From Chloroflexota bacterium (GTDB lineage: Bacteria; Chloroflexota; Dehalococcoidia; Lucifugimonadales; Australimonadaceae): DNA of 52,591 nucleotides. Location of the stretch: assembly GCA_028874795.1 (NCBI GenBank), contig JAPPHT010000080.1, positions 1 to 52,591 on the forward strand. Direction: 5' to 3'. The position numbers and the translations under genes are program-made. The first letter of the stretch is position 1, and every line of letters starts with the position of its first letter. A model generated the notes under the pieces. The model saw only the letters and a program-made list of their open reading frames with translations, had not been told where the DNA came from and ran no database searches. Below, in pieces: positions 50,863-52,591 of this stretch.

Positions 50863-51804
50863 ATGGGCAAAATCGTCCTCGGCATGGCTTCGTCTCACGC
50901 CTACACGTTCGAGGACCCGGCGGACTGGGACGCGCGGCGTGTTCGAACACAGACCAACTACAAGAACCGCTACGGCACGATGCCAGCAGACGTGCCGCAG
51001 GTCGCTCTGGAGGACCCGCAGGAGAACCAGGTCCGATTCGGCAGCATTCGCAATGGGCTCGAACACCTTCGTGACCACCTGAAAGCGCTCAGGCCGGATG
51101 TGTTAATCATGATCGGCGACGACCAGGACGAGAACTTCCGCGAGGACAACCTGCCCCAGTTCGCCATCTACACCGGAGGCGAGTTCATCCTCTCAGACCG
51201 TGCATCGAAGCGTGAAGTGACGTACCAGTGCGACACCGAACTCGCGGGTCAGATTCTCGAAGGATGCATCGATCGTGATTTCGACCTGGCGTCGTCCAAC
51301 CGGATGCCGGGCGGTTCGCTCACCTCGCACGCCCACACACAGCCACTCGTCTTCCTGGACATCGAGGAGGAGATGGCGGTTATCCCGGTCTTCGTGAACG
51401 CCATCCACATCCCTGCCCCCTCGCCTTCGCGTTGCTACGCGCTCGGCCGGGCCATCGGCGAGGTCATCGCGTTGGTGGGGGACAATAAGCGAGTGGCGTT
51501 GTACGCATCGGGAGGCCTGTCTCATTTCTCAGCGGGTTATCCCTGGCCACACTACGACGGTCCGCACACAGTCGGCAGCATCGCAGTTGACTATGACCGC
51601 GGCCTCGTCGACCTGATGAAAAAGGGCAGCAACCACCGGTTCGCGGAGTTGACGCAGAAGGACCTCATCGACAACGGCGAGATCGAATTACGCCAGTGGA
51701 TCGTCCTACTAGGCGCGCTGGGTGACCAGACCCCGCATCACTTTGCCTACGAGCCCTTCTTCAGAGGCGTGATGGGAATGGCTGTCAGCTGCTGGGAGCC
51801 CTAG
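50863..51804 (+). CDS. LigB-type extradiol dioxygenase homolog, short form
   Basis: 313 residues, closest in length to true LigB. H12 (GMASSHAYTF), GDDQDENF in place of the NDH ligand motif, FVNAIHIPAPSPSRCYALG, ASGGLSHFSAG with the catalytic His, and GEIELRQW with the Glu ligand are present. It is the last gene of module C, 58 bases after RidA. Its stop overlaps, tail to tail, the stop of the minus-strand Rieske gene through the 4 bases CTAG (51801-51804). It presumably cleaves the ring hydroxylated by the module's Rieske enzymes. Confidence 0.82.
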   Translation: MGKIVLGMASSHAYTFEDPADWDARRVRTQTNYKNRYGTMPADVPQVALEDPQENQVRFGSIRNGLEHLRDHLKALRPDVLIMIGDDQDENFREDNLPQFAIYTGGEFILSDRASKREVTYQCDTELAGQILEGCIDRDFDLASSNRMPGGSLTSHAHTQPLVFLDIEEEMAVIPVFVNAIHIPAPSPSRCYALGRAIGEVIALVGDNKRVALYASGGLSHFSAGYPWPHYDGPHTVGSIAVDYDRGLVDLMKKGSNHRFAELTQKDLIDNGEIELRQWIVLLGALGDQTPHHFAYEPFFRGVMGMAVSCWEP

Positions 51805-52591
51805 CCACTCTCCTCGCCAGCCTGGGTTTCCTCCGCCATCAGTTCGCGCCAGTAGCGATAGAACTGCCGCTGGTTCACCTCTGTGATGTGGGGGCCGAGC
51901 AGGCCGGGCAGGCCAGCTACGTCCCATTCCTCGCTGCCGGGATAGCTCTTCTCGTAACCGAGGCTCATGGTGTAGTCGAACGGCACCTTCCGGGCTCGGG
52001 GACTACGCACCATCTCAGCGATGCGCTCGAAGTTCTCTCCGTCATCCATGCCCACCAGACCTGCACCAGCCTGCCCCTGCATGAGCGCCGCGATAGCGGT
52101 CTCCTTGACGATCTTCGGTGCGTCCTTCTCCACGGCACCCCACTGCCAGAGGTTGGTCTGGTGCGGGCCACGCGGGTGCCAGACCAGTAGGCCTATCGCC
52201 TCGAGCGCGCTGGAGATACCGATGACGGAGAAGTTAGGGAACATGTTGCCCCGCACGAAACTGTAGGCATCCTCCTTCACCGCCTGCACCCGCTCACGAA
52301 GCAACTCGTACCGGTAACGGACCCACTCCACCGCTTCCGCACCCAACGACTCAGCAGCATACAGGTCGTTCTCGAAGGTGTGCCGCCCCACGCGGAAACT
52401 GCCCAGACCATGTGGCGCGCCGCGAAGGTAGCCTGCGGTCACCTCGTAAGTGGGGTCATCAGGGCTGCGGCGCCGGAGGCGTGCTCGACGACCGGTGCCG
52501 CCGCCATTGGCGGCCTGCGCTTCCATCTGGTACAGCTTGATGACTGATGCATGCGTCGATGCGAAGTGGTAGTGGTCCCCCTGAAAGTTCT
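51801..52591 (-). CDS. Rieske dioxygenase alpha subunit, C-terminal part (N-terminus beyond window)
   Basis: The frame is open to the right edge, giving about 262 residues of the catalytic domain. Close to the edge it reads NFQGDHYHFASTH, the iron-binding D-x2-H-x4-H motif, so the Rieske domain lies outside the window. Downstream are GNMFPNFSVIGISSALEAIGLLVWHPRGPHQTNLWQW and a C-terminal ITEVNQRQFYRYWRELM, typical of alpha3beta3 oxygenases. An internal ATG at 52526 should not be taken as the start. It converges on module C with a 4-base overlap. Confidence 0.88.
   Translation of the reverse strand, partial: NFQGDHYHFASTHASVIKLYQMEAQAANGGGTGRRARLRRRSPDDPTYEVTAGYLRGAPHGLGSFRVGRHTFENDLYAAESLGAEAVEWVRYRYELLRERVQAVKEDAYSFVRGNMFPNFSVIGISSALEAIGLLVWHPRGPHQTNLWQWGAVEKDAPKIVKETAIAALMQGQAGAGLVGMDDGENFERIAEMVRSPRARKVPFDYTMSLGYEKSYPGSEEWDVAGLPGLLGPHITEVNQRQFYRYWRELMAEETQAGEESG

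Noticed and set aside
1-52591. Prophage, integrative element or tRNA-borne island
   Set aside because: No integrase, transposase, phage structural gene, tRNA or attachment repeat is visible; the paralog richness is better explained by duplication.

Overview
The window is a high-GC, gene-dense bacterial segment, probably from a Chloroflexota genome near the Dehalococcoidia/SAR202 lineages. I infer this from two traits. The substrate-binding lipoproteins carry long Thr-Pro-Ala-Thr-Pro-Val-Pro linkers behind a lipobox. Rieske oxygenases, LigB-type dioxygenases and amidohydrolases are massively duplicated, a habit described for SAR202. There are no rRNA, tRNA, CRISPR, phage or transposase genes. 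Almost everything is a catabolic enzyme, a transporter, or a lipoprotein serving one.

Left part (1-10.3 kb): mostly minus-strand genes. They are a queuosine-precursor transporter (cut by the edge), a ricin-like lipoprotein coupled to a GNAT acetyltransferase, a Rieske oxygenase alpha/beta pair, an aldo/keto reductase, an amidohydrolase, a small membrane protein, two LigB-type dioxygenases and an SDR dehydrogenase. Short GC-rich hairpin repeats fill the gaps.

Module A (10.5-20.4 kb, plus): three tandem paralogous bicupins, a solute-binding lipoprotein, an M24-fold protein lacking most metal ligands, a fused two-domain ABC permease, and a single-component-type Rieske oxygenase ending at a terminator. 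The SDR-LigB pair diverges from its promoter.

Middle (20.4-28.6 kb): a LigB-RidA pair (minus); an Asp-box beta-propeller, an amidohydrolase and two PqqC/TenA-like proteins (plus); then a second Asp-box propeller and an MFS exporter (minus).

Module B (27-36.4 kb, minus): a frameshifted LigB gene, a Rieske oxygenase with a repeat tail, a bicupin, a PanB-like protein lacking its catalytic Glu, a binding lipoprotein and a fused permease, continuing into the MFS and propeller genes. A near-consensus promoter precedes it.

Module C (38.7-51.8 kb, plus): after a TRAP permease, one promoter precedes about 13 kb of tightly spaced genes. In order: amidohydrolase, binding lipoprotein, Rieske alpha-beta, Rieske alpha, two amidohydrolases, Rieske alpha-beta, a 64-residue protein, fused permease, RidA and LigB. 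It ends in a 4-bp tail-to-tail overlap with another, truncated Rieske alpha gene.

Reading: three parallel modules each pair ABC-type uptake with Rieske hydroxylation and a ring-cleavage enzyme (bicupin or LigB). Amidohydrolases of the decarboxylase family and RidA deaminases would work downstream. No ABC ATPase, ferredoxin or ferredoxin reductase is present, so these must be shared from elsewhere. Substrates cannot be read from sequence; the LigB/RidA/ACMSD-type combination makes amino-substituted aromatics a reasonable hypothesis.
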